Numbered from the stretch's first letter, positions 17,239-25,972 are shown. The stretch: 64,000 nt of DNA from Arthrobacter sp. NtRootA1 (GCF_019976975.1 NZ_AP024630.1:5146001-5210000); one strand, 5' to 3'. Notes: generated by a model from the sequence alone, not told the origin. A program made the numbers and translations.

Positions 17239-18630
17239 CTACCGCACGAACGTGTACAGCAGCGCCGCCATCGCGAAGCCCACAATGGACAACACCGTTT
17301 CCAGGACCGTCCACGTCTTGAGGGTGTCCTTGACGGACATGTTGAAGTACTTGGAGATGATCCAGAAGCCGCCGTCGTTGACGTGGCTGGCAATGATGGA
17401 GCCGGAGGAGATGGCCACCACGATCAGGGCGAGCTGCGGCTGGGAGTAACCGGTCGCCAGGCTCGGGGCCAGGATGCCACCGGTGGTTACAATCGCCACG
17501 GTGGCCGAGCCCTGCGCAATGCGCATACCCGCACTGATCACGAAGGCGGAGAGGATGATCGGCAGGCCGGCCTGGGCCAGCGAGTCCGCCACGGCCTTTC
17601 CTACACCGGTAGCCGAGAGAACCGCGCCGAAGAAGGCACCGGCGCCAACAACCAACAGGATCATGCCCACGGGACGAAGCGATGAACCCGTGATTTCGCT
17701 GAGCTCGGCGGAGGTCATGCCGCGTCGGATACCCAGGAGCCACATGGCCAGCAGCACGGCGACCGTCAGCGCGATGGCCGGGTTGCCGAAGAACTGGAGC
17801 ACATCCCGGAAAACACCGGGAGGAGCAAAGATGTTGCCGAACGTGCCGCCAAGGATGAGGATCATGGGCAGGCCGATGGCCAACAGCACCAGTCCGATGG
17901 ACGGCTCGTGGCCGCGGGCTTCCTCGGCCTCGGGAACGATCCGGTCCTCAGGCACGGAAACCATCACGCGCTTGCCGATCCACGTGCCCCACAAAATACC
18001 GGAAGCGAACCAGGCCGGGATACCGCAGATGAGGCCCATGAGAATGATCCAGCCAAGGTCAACATGGAACAGGCCGGCGGCAGCAACGGGCCCGGGGTGC
18101 GGTGGCAGGAAGGCGTGCGTCACGGAAAGGCCGGCCAGCAAAGGAAGTGCGTACAGTGCCAGCGACTTGCCACCGCGAATTGCAGCGACGTAAACCAGCG
18201 GCGCCAGGACGAAGATGCCGATATCGAAGAACACGGGAATACCCAGCACAAAACCGGTGATGCCCATGGCGAGCGGGGTGCCCTTTTCTCCGAAGATCTT
18301 CACGAGCCGGCCGAGCAGCACTTCCGCGCCACCAGACCGTTCGAGGATCGCACCGAGCACTGTACCGAGGCCGATGATCACGGTGATGTGGCCAAGGATT
18401 CCAGCGAAGCCCTTCTCAATCAGGGCGTCACTGCTCTTGGTGGCCGAGCCGACCAACGCTTCCACTGAGACCCCACCCACCAAGGCCACGATCACGCCGG
18501 TTCCCACCAGGGCGATGAAGGGTTCGAGCTTGACCTTGATGATCAGGAACAGCAGGAGGGCGATGCCCGCGCCTGCCAGGAGGAGCAGGCCGGCGGTGTC
18601 GTGCCGCAGCCATTCGAGGAATTCATTCAT
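17239..18630 (-). CDS. GntP-family gluconate:H+ symporter
   Basis: A 463-aa polytopic membrane protein with 12 or more hydrophobic segments. Family blocks are visible: LIIKVKLEPFIALVG, GFVLGIPVFFDIGIFVL, and THAFLPPHPGPVAAAG, the last a hallmark of GntP permeases for gluconate and other sugar acids. It is the distal gene of the minus-strand operon, 24 nt after the KDPG aldolase gene. In this context it probably imports the aldonate or amino-aldonate feeding the KDG pathway. Confidence 0.9.
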   Translation of the reverse strand: MNEFLEWLRHDTAGLLLLAGAGIALLLFLIIKVKLEPFIALVGTGVIVALVGGVSVEALVGSATKSSDALIEKGFAGILGHITVIIGLGTVLGAILERSGGAEVLLGRLVKIFGEKGTPLAMGITGFVLGIPVFFDIGIFVLAPLVYVAAIRGGKSLALYALPLLAGLSVTHAFLPPHPGPVAAAGLFHVDLGWIILMGLICGIPAWFASGILWGTWIGKRVMVSVPEDRIVPEAEEARGHEPSIGLVLLAIGLPMILILGGTFGNIFAPPGVFRDVLQFFGNPAIALTVAVLLAMWLLGIRRGMTSAELSEITGSSLRPVGMILLVVGAGAFFGAVLSATGVGKAVADSLAQAGLPIILSAFVISAGMRIAQGSATVAIVTTGGILAPSLATGYSQPQLALIVVAISSGSIIASHVNDGGFWIISKYFNMSVKDTLKTWTVLETVLSIVGFAMAALLYTFVR

Positions 18631-18654
18631 GGGGGGTTTCTTTCTGGGTGAGTC

Positions 18655-19290
18655 CTACTTGAGGGTGCCGGTAAACGCGGCGGCACGGGCCGCGATGTCT
18701 GCCCAGTTGCCTGCAGCGACTGCTGCGGGCGGGACCACGCTGGTGCCGCAGCAGACTGCGGCAGCACCGGCGTCGAGGTAGCTCTTGGCGTTGGAAGCGT
18801 CGATGCCTCCCGAAGGCAAAAAGCGAATGCCCGGGTAGGGGCCCTGCAGGTCCTTCAGATACGCCGGCCCAAGCTGGCGGGCAGGGAAAATCTTGACGAC
18901 GCCGGACCCAAGGTCAAGCGCCTGCGCCACTTCGGTGGGTGTCATGGCGCCAAGGCTGAAGGGAATGCCGGCGGCCACAGCCACTGCTGCAACCTCGGGC
19001 CGGATGCCCGGCGTGACCAGGAACTTTGCCCCGGCGTCGATGGCTGCGCGGGCTTGGTCTGCGGTCAGGACCGTACCGATTCCGACGGCGGCGCCGTGGT
19101 CCGCGGCGGTCTCTGCCGCGCGCTTGACGTGCTTGAGCGCATCCGGCGTGGTGAACGTCAGTTCGACGCTGCGGATGCCGCCGTCGGCCAGTGCCCGGCA
19201 GAGATCCGCTGCGTCCGTGATGGAGGGAGCGCGGACCACGGCAAGGGTGCGGTCGGCCTCAAGCTGCTGGATGAATTGTTCGGGGGTCAT
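18655..19290 (-). CDS. eda: KDPG / 4-hydroxy-2-oxoglutarate aldolase
   Basis: A 211-aa class I aldolase. The catalytic Glu lies in SVELTFTTP, GIGTVLTADQA follows, and the Schiff-base Lys is in GVVKIFPARQLGPAYLKDLQGP; SGGIDASNAKSYLDAGAAAV completes the phosphate site. It splits 2-keto-3-deoxy-6-phosphogluconate into pyruvate and glyceraldehyde-3-phosphate. It overlaps the upstream deacylase gene by 4 nt (ATGA), and the KDG-type kinase making its substrate is in the divergent operon. Confidence 0.92.
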   Translation of the reverse strand: MTPEQFIQQLEADRTLAVVRAPSITDAADLCRALADGGIRSVELTFTTPDALKHVKRAAETAADHGAAVGIGTVLTADQARAAIDAGAKFLVTPGIRPEVAAVAVAAGIPFSLGAMTPTEVAQALDLGSGVVKIFPARQLGPAYLKDLQGPYPGIRFLPSGGIDASNAKSYLDAGAAAVCCGTSVVPPAAVAAGNWADIAARAAAFTGTLK

Positions 19291-20945
19291 GACTTTCCTT
19301 CTCGGGTGAGTCCGTCTGGCTGTCGCCGCAGGGCACGGCCGGCGCGGGCACCGGTGGGCTGGCCGCCGTCGATCGCTGCTGCGCCGTTGACGAAGACGTA
19401 ATGGATGCCGCTGGCGGCTTGGCGGGGATTCTCAAAAGTGGCTTCGTCGCGGATGGTCGCCGGGTCGAAGAGCACGACGTCGGCCGCGTAGCCTTCGCGG
19501 ACCAATCCCCTTCTGTGGAGCTTGAGTCGTGCGGCCGGACGCCCACTCAGGTGATGGACCGTTTCCTCAAGGCTGAGCAATCCGAGATCGCGGGAGTAGT
19601 GGCCGAGGTAGCGCGGGAATGTTCCCCAGGCCCGGGGGTGTGGCTTGGCGCCAACCAGGAGGCCGTCGCTGCCGCCGGTGTGCGTGCGGTGTTTCATGAT
19701 GGCCTGGACGTTTTCCTCGTGCCCCACGTGCTGCAGGATTCCGGTGCCGAGGCGGTCTTCAACGAGGATGCGGACGAAGACATCGAACGGCTCCTCGTTG
19801 GTCTCGGCGGCAATGTCCTTGATGGTCTTGCCCACGTCTGCCGCGAGCGCCGGGTTCTGCACGCCGCTGATTTCCAGGGTGTCCCACTCGGCAACCACTC
19901 CGTGGCAGCCGTCCGAACCATAGATCTCCACGGCCTCTCTGATACGTGCGCGGGGTTCGGGGCCTTGGAGGCGGGCAAGCGTCGCTTCCGTGCCTCCGGA
20001 CGATCCCCAGCTGGGGAGGATCGCGGAGAGCGTGGTGGCTCCCGGGAGGTAGGGGTAGGTGTCCAGGGTGATGTCCACGCCGTTATCAAGCGCGTTATCG
20101 ATGAGCTCCAGGAGTTCGCCTGCACGGCCCTTGTTCTCCGCGAAGTTCATGGTGGCATGGGACAAATGAAGTGCGCAGCCTGTGTCCCGGCTCAGGCCAA
20201 TCATCTCCGCATAGGCATCCAATGCGCCCTTGCCGTAGGAACGGTGGTGCGGTGCATAGAAGCCGCCCAGCTCGCCCACAGTCCTGCAGAGGCCGGCGAG
20301 TTCTTCGGTCTGCGCGTACATGCCCGGGGTGTAGGTCAGGCCGGAGGACATTCCAACGGCGCCCTCCTCCATGGACGTGCGGATCACGTCCTGCATCTGC
20401 TGCTGTTGCTGCGGGGTGGGATCACCTTCTGCGAAGCCCATCACCATGGCCCGGACAGTGCCCTGGGGAACGAGGTACGCAACGTTGGTGGCGATGCGGC
20501 CTCTAGTGCCGTCCGCATCGGTGACTTCGGTATCCAGCCGGTCCAGGTACTCCCCCACGGTCCGCCAATTCCAGTCGAAGTCCGCCGGGTTATCGTTCCA
20601 ACCAGCGATCTTCTCCCGCACACCGGCGAGAGTGGCATCGTCCACTGGTGCGTAAGAGAGGCCGTCCTGGCCCAACAGTTCCGTGGTGACGCCCTGGCTG
20701 AGCTTGGCGTAGTGCTCCCTATTAACGAGCAGTTGCAAGTCCGAATGCGCGTGCATGTCAATGAAGCCGGGGCTCAGGACCAGGCCGGAGGCATCGATGA
20801 CGCGGTCCGCGCCCGTTTCCGCGGCGGTGAGGGAACCGGCGTCGACGACGGCGGCAATCACGGCACCGTCCAGCAGGACGTCCGTGGGGCGGCGGTCCGC
20901 TCCGGTTCCGTCCACCAGGGTGGCGTTGCTGATAAGGGTCTTCAT
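19287..20945 (-). CDS. N-acyl-D-amino acid deacylase (D-aminoacylase), amidohydrolase family
   Basis: A 552-aa amidohydrolase. The metal-binding strand-1 motif FIDMHAHSDL, the TTELLGQDGLSYAP block, SHATMNF for the central His, and the HRTHTGGSDG late Asp block match D-aminoacylases, which remove N-acetyl groups from D-amino acids using zinc. Its place in an operon with KDPG aldolase and GntP is unusual for free D-amino acids and suggests an N-acyl amino-sugar acid as substrate. Start 9 nt after the upstream gene. Confidence 0.87.
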   Translation of the reverse strand: MKTLISNATLVDGTGADRRPTDVLLDGAVIAAVVDAGSLTAAETGADRVIDASGLVLSPGFIDMHAHSDLQLLVNREHYAKLSQGVTTELLGQDGLSYAPVDDATLAGVREKIAGWNDNPADFDWNWRTVGEYLDRLDTEVTDADGTRGRIATNVAYLVPQGTVRAMVMGFAEGDPTPQQQQQMQDVIRTSMEEGAVGMSSGLTYTPGMYAQTEELAGLCRTVGELGGFYAPHHRSYGKGALDAYAEMIGLSRDTGCALHLSHATMNFAENKGRAGELLELIDNALDNGVDITLDTYPYLPGATTLSAILPSWGSSGGTEATLARLQGPEPRARIREAVEIYGSDGCHGVVAEWDTLEISGVQNPALAADVGKTIKDIAAETNEEPFDVFVRILVEDRLGTGILQHVGHEENVQAIMKHRTHTGGSDGLLVGAKPHPRAWGTFPRYLGHYSRDLGLLSLEETVHHLSGRPAARLKLHRRGLVREGYAADVVLFDPATIRDEATFENPRQAASGIHYVFVNGAAAIDGGQPTGARAGRALRRQPDGLTREGKS

Positions 20946-20954
20946 CGCAGGGTC

Positions 20955-22268
20955 CTAGAAGAAAGTGTGGATGAGGTCGACGACGGTCTGGTTGCCGTCG
21001 ATGCCGCTATCGGCAAGGACCGGGATGACGGCCCACTTGTCGAAGGCTGTGCAGGGATGGGACAGGCCCAGCCGGATCACATCGCCGGGTTGGACACTGG
21101 TGGTTTCGGGGTCGAAGGTCATGAAACAGTGCTGATCGTTGACCGACGTGATTTCGGCTCCCTGCAGTGGTTCCATCGCGCCGCCAAGGACAGGACCGAT
21201 GAGCTGCGGTTCCGGCAGTCCTTCATCGAACGGGAGGTCGCGCTTGCCAGCGTCGAGGATGGCCAGGCCCGGCTCCGTTTGTGAGACCACCCTCGCCCAA
21301 CCGTGCATTGCCGCGCGGAACGGCTGGTTGCCTTGGCGGGAGAAGGGCGAGATTCCGCGGTAGAAGCCGTCGTCGTGGATGATGTAGGCGCCGCTGCGGA
21401 TCATGAGGTCCACACTCGGATCCCCCATTTCGGCGCCAGTGCTGATGCAGGGCGACAGGAGAGAGACGACGTCGTCGAAGTACGCACTGCCACCCGCCGT
21501 GATGATCACTGAACCGGATCCGTACAGCCCGGCGGCGAGCAGTTCCTCATGGAGAAGCCGCATCTGGGCGAGGTAGCCGCGGACGGCACCCAGTCCGGCG
21601 TCGTCGGCTGTGTGCGCGAGCGAGCCTTCATAGCCGCTGACACCTACCAGCCGCAGATTCGGTGAGGCAGCAACCCCGCGGGCAACCTCCATGGCAGCAT
21701 CAACACCCCGTGCTCCGGTCCGGCCTCCATGGGCGCCGAGCTCCACGAGCACATCCAGCACGGCGTCGCTCCTGGCGAGCACGCGGTTGATGACCTCCAC
21801 GGTTCCCACGGAGTCCACCCAGGACAGGATCGGTGCATCGGCAGTTGACGCTCCGGCCACCCATTGGATGGCGTGCGGGTCCGTGAGGCTGTTGGCGAGC
21901 TGAAGGTTCCGGACCCCGAACTCGCGGGCTACCCGAAGCTGAGCGAAGTTCGCCAACGTGATGCCCCAGGCTCCGCGGTGGAGCTGCTCGGTCCAGAGCT
22001 GGGGGGACATGGTGGTCTTGCCGTGCGGCGCCAACAGCACGCCGTGGTCCTTGCACCAATCGGCCAGGTGGTCGGCATTGGCCTGGAGGGCCGCGCTTTC
22101 AAGCGTGAGCAGCGGCGTCTGCAGATCGGCCAAAGTGTGCTTGGCCGCGAGGAATTGGGCGTGCGTGCTCCCGTTGGCGGTGGCCGGGATGGCCTTGTGC
22201 CGCCAATCGAGCTGGCGCTCTGCAAGGCCGGCCACGGCGTGCGCCGAGATGGCTTCGGAAGTGTTCAC
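20955..22268 (-). CDS. DSD1-type PLP-dependent amino acid deaminase/dehydratase
   Basis: A 437-aa fold-type III PLP protein: N-terminal alanine-racemase-like barrel with APHGKTTMSP (Lys84 as Schiff-base Lys) and a C-terminal D-serine-dehydratase domain ending in SHPCTAFDKW, where His404 and Cys406 form the zinc site. It is related to, but only distantly similar to, the aldolase-like enzyme at 6799-7905. Family members eliminate water and ammonia from D-serine-like compounds. With a KDG kinase and KDPG aldolase nearby, D-glucosaminate (giving 2-keto-3-deoxygluconate) is a reasonable candidate substrate. Confidence 0.83.
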   Translation of the reverse strand: MNTSEAISAHAVAGLAERQLDWRHKAIPATANGSTHAQFLAAKHTLADLQTPLLTLESAALQANADHLADWCKDHGVLLAPHGKTTMSPQLWTEQLHRGAWGITLANFAQLRVAREFGVRNLQLANSLTDPHAIQWVAGASTADAPILSWVDSVGTVEVINRVLARSDAVLDVLVELGAHGGRTGARGVDAAMEVARGVAASPNLRLVGVSGYEGSLAHTADDAGLGAVRGYLAQMRLLHEELLAAGLYGSGSVIITAGGSAYFDDVVSLLSPCISTGAEMGDPSVDLMIRSGAYIIHDDGFYRGISPFSRQGNQPFRAAMHGWARVVSQTEPGLAILDAGKRDLPFDEGLPEPQLIGPVLGGAMEPLQGAEITSVNDQHCFMTFDPETTSVQPGDVIRLGLSHPCTAFDKWAVIPVLADSGIDGNQTVVDLIHTFF

Positions 22269-22326
22269 GGGTTCATTCCCTTCGCGGGGCTGCGTTCTTG
22301 AAGCTGCGGTGTGGGGCTGTTCAATA

Positions 22327-22362
22327 TGAGATTCTCATTTGCGTTGCGTATTTTGCAACGCT
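22327..22362. promoter_or_regulatory. Divergent operator region: two palindromes
   Basis: Between the divergent deaminase and kinase genes lie ATGAGATTCTCAT (22327-22339, perfect odd palindrome) and GCGTTGC-n7-GCAACGC (22342-22362, perfect 7-bp arms), followed by GGTTGCAAACC. The second is a plausible binding site for the local IclR regulator. The region 22269-22449 presumably holds both promoters; no clear hexamers were assigned. Confidence 0.5.
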
Positions 22363-22449
22363 GGTTGCAAACCTGCTGGTGATATGTCTAACATGGTGGC
22401 GGATCGAGAGTCAAGGCCGCTGAGAAGCGCACGAACTAATGGGAGAACG

Positions 22450-23457
22450 ATGCTTTCAGCTGTATGCGTTGGCGAAACAATGGCCATGCTTACCCCTGTC
22501 CAGGCTGTTCCCCTTCACCTCGCCACCGAACTCCACTGCGGGATTGGTGGTGCTGAGTCCAATGTCGCCATGGGACTTGCGGCCATGGGCCTGGACACTC
22601 ACTGGGTCAGCCGCGTGGGCCACGACGGCTTCGGCACGCGCATCCTTGACGAGCTTCAAGCGCACGGGGTGGGAGTCTCCGGCGTCGAAGTTGATCCCGA
22701 GCGGCCCACGGGCCTCTACGTGAAGGTCCCCGCCCAGGAATCAGACCCCGACGGCGGCAGCTCAGTTTTGTACTATCGGCAAGGTTCTGCGGCGTCGGCC
22801 ATGGGACGCCCCTTGCTTTCCAATCCCGCTGTTTCATCACTGCTGGAAAACGCGGCCCTCATCCACCTGAGTGGGATCACGGCTGCTTTGTCTCCGGAGT
22901 GCTTGTCTCTCTTGGAAGCCCTGATGACCGAACCGCGGAACGGGCGCATCGTCAGCTTCGACGTCAATTGGCGGGAGGCCCTGTGGGCAGGCCAGGATCG
23001 TTCGGTCCTGCAGCGTCTGGCGAACCTGGCCGACGTCGTGCTTGTTGGTAAAGACGAAGCCGAGCACGCCTTCGGCACCACTGATGAGGCCGAACTTCGC
23101 CGCCTGATGCCGGACCCCCAAGTGCTGGTCATCAAGAACGAGGCGATCAGCGCCATTTCTTTGGATCGGAGTGGCACCCGGGAAGAGGTGCCCGCACTGT
23201 CCGTCGCCGTCGTCGAGCCTGTTGGCGCGGGTGACTCGTTCGCCGCCGGTTACCTCAGCGGCATGCTGTTTGGGCTTGGCCAGAAGGCGAGCCTGCGCCG
23301 CGGACACGTTGCGGCCGCCTGCACCTTGACTGTCCACGGCGATCGCGGTCCGCTGCCTTCCTCGGGGGAACTCGCAGCCATTCTCGATTCTTCGGATGAC
23401 GACTGGGCTGCTATCCATGTTGAAGAGGGACATTTCAACACCAGAACCGGAGCGTGA
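22450..23457 (+). CDS. kdgK: PfkB-family sugar kinase, probable 2-keto-3-deoxygluconate kinase
   Basis: A 335-aa ribokinase-fold protein: GGAESNVAMGLAAMG near the N-terminus, FDVNWREALW in the centre and the C-terminal PfkB signature VEPVGAGDSFAAGYLSGM with the catalytic Asp. FDVN.R..LW is typical of KDG kinases. The ATG at 22450 follows GGGAGAACG; an upstream in-frame ATG at 22339 lies inside the palindromic operator and is unlikely. It phosphorylates KDG to KDPG, the substrate of the aldolase at 18655-19290. Confidence 0.85.
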   Translation: MLSAVCVGETMAMLTPVQAVPLHLATELHCGIGGAESNVAMGLAAMGLDTHWVSRVGHDGFGTRILDELQAHGVGVSGVEVDPERPTGLYVKVPAQESDPDGGSSVLYYRQGSAASAMGRPLLSNPAVSSLLENAALIHLSGITAALSPECLSLLEALMTEPRNGRIVSFDVNWREALWAGQDRSVLQRLANLADVVLVGKDEAEHAFGTTDEAELRRLMPDPQVLVIKNEAISAISLDRSGTREEVPALSVAVVEPVGAGDSFAAGYLSGMLFGLGQKASLRRGHVAAACTLTVHGDRGPLPSSGELAAILDSSDDDWAAIHVEEGHFNTRTGA

Positions 23458-23461
23458 CATT

Positions 23462-24223
23462 TTGAGTCAGAGCCTCATGCGAGCTATCGACCTGCTCGGC
23501 GAACTCGCTGCAAAGCCAGCAACCCTGGACGAGCTCGCGTCCAAGGCTGCCGTACACAAGACCACCGTGATGCGGCTCCTCCACGCCATGGAGGAGAAAC
23601 GCTTCGTGGTCCGGGACGAGGACCAGCGGTTCATGCTCGGTTCCAAACTGTTCGAACTGTCCTCGCTGGCCCTGGAACAGCGGGATATCCGCAAGGTAGC
23701 GCACCCGCACCTCGCCGAGTTGAACGGTCGGACCGGGCACACCGTTCACTTGGCCGCGTTTGAAGGGAACGAGGTGGTGTACATCGATAAGTTCGAGTCG
23801 CACCACCCCGTCCGTATGTACTCGCGCATCGGCCTCACTGCATCGCTGCATTCGGCCGCTGTGTCCAAAGTCCTCCTCGCCGACATGCCGCGCAGCCGGC
23901 AGGAAAAGATCGCGGCGGGGCTGGACTACGTCAAAGTTACCGAGAACACCCTGACCTCGCCGGAAGCCCTGTTGGCCGAACTGGAGCAGGTCAGGATCCA
24001 AGGCTGGGCCCACGACAACGCTGAGCACGAGGCATTCGTGCACTGCATCGCGGCCCCCATCCGCGATGCAAGCGGCGCCGTTGTTGCCGCAGCCTCTTGT
24101 TCGGTACCGGTAGTGATGCTCAGCTATGAAGGCTTGCTGGAGCTGCTGCCCGATCTCAAAGCCAGCACCGAGGCCATCTCGAATGACCTCGGCTGGATCA
24201 GCCACGAAAGGAACTCAGCATGA
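23462..24223 (+). CDS. IclR-family transcriptional regulator
   Basis: A 253-aa regulator with an N-terminal winged helix (TLDELASKAAVHKTTVMRLLHAMEEKRFVV) and an IclR effector domain (GLTASLHSAAVSKVLLADMP, CIAAPIRDASGAVVAAASCS). I prefer the TTG at 23462, which has GGAG 9 nt upstream and lies just after the kinase stop; an ATG at 23417 lacks a ribosome site and would overlap the kinase. It probably controls both divergent operons through the palindrome at 22342-22362. Confidence 0.86.
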   Translation: MSQSLMRAIDLLGELAAKPATLDELASKAAVHKTTVMRLLHAMEEKRFVVRDEDQRFMLGSKLFELSSLALEQRDIRKVAHPHLAELNGRTGHTVHLAAFEGNEVVYIDKFESHHPVRMYSRIGLTASLHSAAVSKVLLADMPRSRQEKIAAGLDYVKVTENTLTSPEALLAELEQVRIQGWAHDNAEHEAFVHCIAAPIRDASGAVVAAASCSVPVVMLSYEGLLELLPDLKASTEAISNDLGWISHERNSA

Positions 24224-24624
24224 GTGAAAAGAACGTAGTACTGACCGAAAATGCCCCCGCCCCGGCACACGTATTCTCCCAGGGCATCAAAAAGGGCGGG
24301 ATGTTCCAGGTTTCCGGCCAGGGCCCCATGGATCCCGCCACCAACCAGTACATCGGCGAGGGCGACGTCCGCGTCCAGACACGTCGCACACTGGAGAACG
24401 TGAAGGCCATCCTCGAAGCGGGCGGGTCCTCCGTTGAAGACGTCATCATGTTCCGCGTCTACCTCACCACCCGCGATGACTTCGCCGCCATGAACGAGGT
24501 TTACGGCGAGTTCATCCGCGAGAACGTGCCCAGCGGTTTGCTGCCGAGCCGCACCACCGTGTTTGTGGATCTCCCGCACGAGGTCATGCTGGTGGAGATC
24601 GACGCGCTGGCCGTGACTGCTTAG
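24220..24624 (+). CDS. RidA-family enamine/imine deaminase
   Basis: A 134-aa RidA protein with VFSQGIKKGGMFQVSGQGPMDP, TRRTLENVKAILEAGGSSVEDV and the C-terminal LPSRTTVFVDLPHEVMLVEIDA containing the conserved Arg that binds the imine carboxylate. It overlaps the IclR gene by 4 nt. RidA proteins speed release of ammonia from 2-aminoacrylate-like products of PLP dehydratases, which fits the divergently encoded deaminase. Confidence 0.9.
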   Translation: MSEKNVVLTENAPAPAHVFSQGIKKGGMFQVSGQGPMDPATNQYIGEGDVRVQTRRTLENVKAILEAGGSSVEDVIMFRVYLTTRDDFAAMNEVYGEFIRENVPSGLLPSRTTVFVDLPHEVMLVEIDALAVTA

Positions 24625-24655
24625 TAGCGCCACTCGTATTCGTTTGCGCCACGCT

Positions 24656-24697
24656 AACGGGCTGGCGACACCTAAATCCGGGTGTCGCCAGCCCGTT
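24656..24697 (+). terminator. Rho-independent terminator after ridA
   Basis: Perfect 17-bp arms at 24656-24672 and 24681-24697 (GGTGTCGCCAGCCCGTT), 8-base loop, then TCTGTGT. Near-palindromic, so it can also serve the convergent small gene at 24750. Confidence 0.8.
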
Positions 24698-24749
24698 TCT
24701 GTGTCCCCAGTGAATGTGCGCGTCGTCAGCGCTCCCCGCGCTCCGCGCG

Positions 24750-24971
24750 CTAGGGTGCGGGGGTTTCGCCCTTGTTCTTGCGGCGGTTTTGAATCCCGAG
24801 GATGAGGAACGTGGTGCCCATCCCCAGGAATGCGATCCAGGCAGGGTTAACGATGACCGCCATGGCCACCCCGACAATGAGGAAGACGATTCCAACTGGG
24901 AGCAATGCCGAACTCCCGTACTTATCCGCTCGGGTGTTCCTGTCCAAGGTGGGCTTCGTGTCATCGCTCAT
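24750..24971 (-). CDS. Small membrane protein (73 aa)
   Basis: A 73-aa protein with a charged N-terminus (MSDDTKPTLDRNTRADKYG), two predicted membrane helices (LLPVGIVFLIVGVAMAVIV and WIAFLGMGTTFLILGI) and a basic tail. No family is recognised. The amino-acid composition and clear helix pair support a genuine gene. It is convergent with the RidA operon. Confidence 0.7.
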   Translation of the reverse strand: MSDDTKPTLDRNTRADKYGSSALLPVGIVFLIVGVAMAVIVNPAWIAFLGMGTTFLILGIQNRRKNKGETPAP

Positions 24972-25056
24972 CTACGCGAGGCTACGTGGGCCGGTGGACG
25001 AGGCGCAAGCGTTTGGCGAGTGCCGCCGTCGGGCGTTTCCTCCGTGGCGGCCGCGG

Positions 25057-25161
25057 CGTGTGGCTTGCTGACCCACTTTGTCTCTCAGAGCGTGCCGACA
25101 CGCCGCATTCCCCGGCGCGTCGCGGGACCCCCGGTGCCAAAGAAGGTCAGGAATCCACACG
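25057..25161. repeat. Palindromic repeat element, copy B (105 bp)
   Basis: Outer arms CGTGTGGCTTGCTGACCCAC and the inverted GTCAGGAATCCACACG, with core CCGACACGCCG-n-CGGCGCGTCGCGG. It is about 96/105 identical to copy C at 25868, in the same orientation. It lies between the small membrane gene and the hypothetical gene at 25204. Confidence 0.7.
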
Positions 25162-25203
25162 GCGGGGGCGCGGTGGCAGGCTGCATGATGACAGGATGGG
25201 CTC

Positions 25204-25860
25204 GTGACGACGCCGAGCATGAGCCAAGCCCTCGATACTTATCTCCGCGAAGTGTCCGGCCAGCGGCTAGGGTCACCGGCATCCCTGATTCCTCAAAGCT
25301 TCGCCCACGTGGTCCGTGTGCTGAACCCCGCCCTGGTTCCCGGGGGCAAAAGGCTGCGTTGGTCCGACATTGCTGGAGATGTCAGTGCGATTGACTCAGA
25401 AACTCAATGGAATGACGTAGTCGCCGCGGCGTCGCCCGATCTGGGGCCGTACTTTGAACCGGATATGGGGACCATTAGTGAGCACGTAGCGCGGTCCCTG
25501 CTTGCAATCCTTTCGCGGCATACGTCTTCAGAGGAGGCCACGTTCCTTGCTTGGGAGGGATATAGCGGCCTCAAAGATGAGGTGGTCCGGTCACCAACTG
25601 TGACGGCGGGCCTTGGCCGGGTGATGCATGTCCGTCATGGGGCACTCAGTCTTGCCCTTGACCCCATCGACTCACCGCCCAACAGGCTTGCGATGACGTG
25701 GTTGCCCGACGATGGAGCATGGTTCGTGGGGAACGACATCTACGCCAGATCGGTATTTGTGGGAGGTTCGGCGGAGTGCATCGGCGCCGTCCTGAGCCAC
25801 GCGGACCTTGAAGCGTACCCAGTGGGAGCAGGCTACTCAGTGGTTCCTGAGGATTTCTAG
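25204..25860 (+). CDS. Hypothetical protein (218 aa) flanked by palindromic repeats
   Basis: A 218-aa soluble protein of unknown family, GTG start at 25204 with AGGA upstream. Notable parts are LIPQSFAHVVRVLNPA, WSDIAGDVSAIDSETQWNDV and a C-terminal DDGAWFVGNDIYARSVFVGGS. No signal peptide or membrane helix is seen. It is bracketed by repeat copies B and C (43 nt and 7 nt away), which isolates it from its neighbours and may mean it moved in as a cassette. Confidence 0.75.
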   Translation: MTTPSMSQALDTYLREVSGQRLGSPASLIPQSFAHVVRVLNPALVPGGKRLRWSDIAGDVSAIDSETQWNDVVAAASPDLGPYFEPDMGTISEHVARSLLAILSRHTSSEEATFLAWEGYSGLKDEVVRSPTVTAGLGRVMHVRHGALSLALDPIDSPPNRLAMTWLPDDGAWFVGNDIYARSVFVGGSAECIGAVLSHADLEAYPVGAGYSVVPEDF

Positions 25861-25867
25861 CCCAAGA

Positions 25868-25972
25868 CGTGTGGCTTCCTGACCCACTTTGCCTCTCAGA
25901 GCGTGCCGACACGCCGCATTCCTCGGCGCGTCGCGGAAACCCCGGCGTGAAAGAAGGTCAGGAAGCCACACG
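25868..25972. repeat. Palindromic repeat element, copy C (105 bp)
   Basis: Same orientation and length as copy B, with arms CGTGTGGCTTCCTGACCCAC and GTCAGGAAGCCACACG, here almost perfectly inverted. Its right end covers the last 15 bases of the minus-strand LssY_C gene. The position between two convergent stop codons suggests it also works as a terminator. Confidence 0.7.

Noticed and set aside
19401..21284. 627-codon open frame on the plus strand
   Set aside because: It lies antisense to the deacylase and DSD1-type genes, gives a low-complexity Gly/Val/Arg-rich translation with no motifs, and reflects codon bias of the real genes.
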